From the NCBI GenBank assembly GCA_013396655.1, contig WBMV01000785.1, positions 124,001-188,000 on the forward strand: 64,000 nucleotides of DNA, in the 5' to 3' direction. The position numbers and the translations under genes are program-made. Below, piece after piece: positions 62,710 through 64,000 of this stretch. This stretch comes from Campylorhamphus procurvoides (taxonomy: Eukaryota > Chordata > Aves > Passeriformes > Dendrocolaptidae). The number at the start of each line of letters is the position of its first letter. Positions within the stretch are counted from its first letter, which is position 1. The notes beneath the pieces were generated by a model. The model did no database searches, was not told the origin of the DNA, and saw only the letters and a program-made list of their open reading frames with translations.

Positions 62710-63085
62710 CAAAAGACTAGAAGAGGAGACTGAAGGGAAACCTCACTACGGTCTATAATACTGTCATGAGGAAAAGCAGAGTGGCAAGTTCTGATCTCTT
62801 CACTCTCATGACCAGTGACAGGACTCAAGGAAACAGCATGAAGTTGTGTCAGAGAGGTTTAGGTCAGATATCAAGAAAAGGTTCTTCACCCAGAGGGTGG
62901 TTGGGCACTGGAACAGGCTCCCCAGGGAAGTAGACACAGCACCAAACCTGTCTGAGTTCAAAAAGTGTTTGGGCAATGCTCTCAGACACATGATGTGACT
63001 CTTGCTGTGTCCCATGCAGGGCCAGGAGTTGGACTTGAAGATCCTGATGGGTCCCTTCCAACTCAGCATATTCTATGATTCTATG
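62710..63085 (+). mobile_element. CR1 LINE, 5'-truncated, with (ATTCTATG)2 tail
   Basis: It reads through the CR1 3' part: 'gacaggactcaaggaaacag', 'gagaggtttaggtcagatat', 'gaaaaggttcttcacccaga', 'gggcactggaacaggctccc', then 'gggccaggagttggacttga', 'tgggtcccttccaactcagc' and the tandem tail attctatg attctatg (63,070-63,085). The tail 'gggtccc...aactcag.atattct' is the type shared by the SINE at 12.45 kb. It covers the last ORF2 codons and the 3' UTR only; two minus-strand frames across it (62,806-63,069 and 62,864-63,061) are shadows. Confidence 0.93.
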
Positions 63086-64000
63086 TTCTAATTCTAAGGT
63101 AGTGTGAGCAGCTAGCCTGGTTCTGAAGGACAGGCTGCATTCTCAGAGTTAATGTGAATCACTCTTTTCCTTAACCCAGGACAATCCAAATATCACTATC
63201 ACTTTCTCTACTGATCTGTAAGAATAAAATAGTCACAAATGCTCTGTTTACACAAATGAACTACTTGCTCCACATTGTTCTTCATATACGAAGTCATGGA
63301 AGTGTCATACTGGATACTATGTAAGCATGAAACAAAAGAAGAAAACATAAACCACAGGGTGTTTGGAATTTAATTGTGAGTGATAAAACAGCAAGCCTGT
63401 AGAACGGGGAGTGAACTGTAAAGGAAGGGGCTAAGTACCCAAGTAGATAAACTGCCAAACTTTAGTCTGAGTATAGTGGCTGAGAGGAGTGCTAGAATCA
63501 GCCTAGAAGAAAACAATGTGCAACCCTTGGAAGTTCAAAGGATAAGCTTGACCAAAAAAATCATGCATATACTGATTTGGAAACATAGCAGCATTGAATC
63601 ATTAATAGATATTACAAACCAAAAAATACAGAAATACAGTCAACAAGGAGTTTTGTGCTTTTCTGTGATGTAGAAGGTAGGAATTTCAGAGGAAACCAAA
63701 GAGATGGGTGATACAGGTAGCATAGACAGGTGAGAGGATAGTCTTTGAAGTAGGGTTACTACTGTATTTTCAAGTCCCAGAAGAAAGACAACAAAGTCAC
63801 CACGCTGAAAGAGTCTGGATGAAAGTTGCAGCTGTGCAGATGTAGAAGAAAAATTCCCTTAGTAGTAGCGCATGGAAATAAACTTGAACATGGTGTAGAT
63901 GTGAGAGCTCAGAGTGAGATTAAAAGGATGAGATTCTGCATTGTGTGTGAACTTGTGATAATTTGCTCAGAGACTAATTCCCTCAGAAAATTGTCAGGTT
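63086..64000. other. Unique non-coding sequence to the window end
   Basis: No gene or recognisable repeat was seen. A 65-codon + frame (63,476-63,673) has no recognisable content. Confidence 0.6.

Noticed and set aside
62806..63069. 87- and 65-codon minus-strand frames near 63 kb
   Set aside because: They are antisense shadows of the plus-strand CR1 copy.

Overview
This window looks like nuclear, non-coding DNA of a bird, most likely a passerine. Four kinds of evidence point there. (1) There are several 5'-truncated CR1 LINE copies with the avian 3' end. (2) There is a tRNA-Ile-headed SINE with a CR1-type tail, a design known from passerines (TguSINE1-like). (3) There are solo LTRs of families I recognise from avian genomes. 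(4) The background is AT-rich and CpG-poor, with a (CA)n microsatellite. I recognise no cellular protein-coding exon, no functional RNA gene, no CRISPR array and no prokaryotic feature. Nearly all open frames are chance frames; the exceptions are decayed CR1 ORF2 relics.

Layout. 1-310: very degraded CR1 relic at the window edge. About 3.19-3.61 kb: CpG-retaining block that may be a conserved non-coding element. 4,048-5,066: solo LTR (+). About 8.1-8.5 kb: GC-richer unique block. About 12.45-12.58 kb: tRNA-Ile/CR1-tail SINE (-). 16,614-17,779: solo LTR (-). 19,443-19,861: fragment of a second LTR family (-). 27,560-28,292: best preserved CR1 (+), with the C-terminal third of ORF2 and its 3' tail. 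38,465-39,604: probable third LTR family (+). 39,755-40,850: CR1 ORF2 endonuclease-to-RT relic (+). 44,728-45,190: old CR1 (+). 47,775-48,350: CR1 (-), directly abutting an LTR (+) at 48,356-49,117. That LTR carries an exact 309-bp duplication split by a single N at 48,746, probably an assembly artefact. 53,244-53,315: (CA)n. 59,471-59,540: CR1 3' end (-). 62,710-63,085: CR1 (+) with an (ATTCTATG)2 tail.

The parts do not form a pathway. The one functional relationship visible is parasitic: the SINE ends in the same kind of 3' tail as the CR1 copy near 63 kb, which is what a CR1-type reverse transcriptase would recognise. The LTRs are all solo or truncated, and I saw no gag, pol or env reading frame. 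The long stretches between repeats are unique intergenic or intronic sequence. A few blocks in them (3.2-3.6 kb, 28.8-29.05 kb, 33.06-33.43 kb) could be regulatory, but alignment to other birds is needed to tell. I found no convincing undescribed biological system; the most actionable items are the N-split duplication, the SINE/CR1 tail match and the candidate conserved block.
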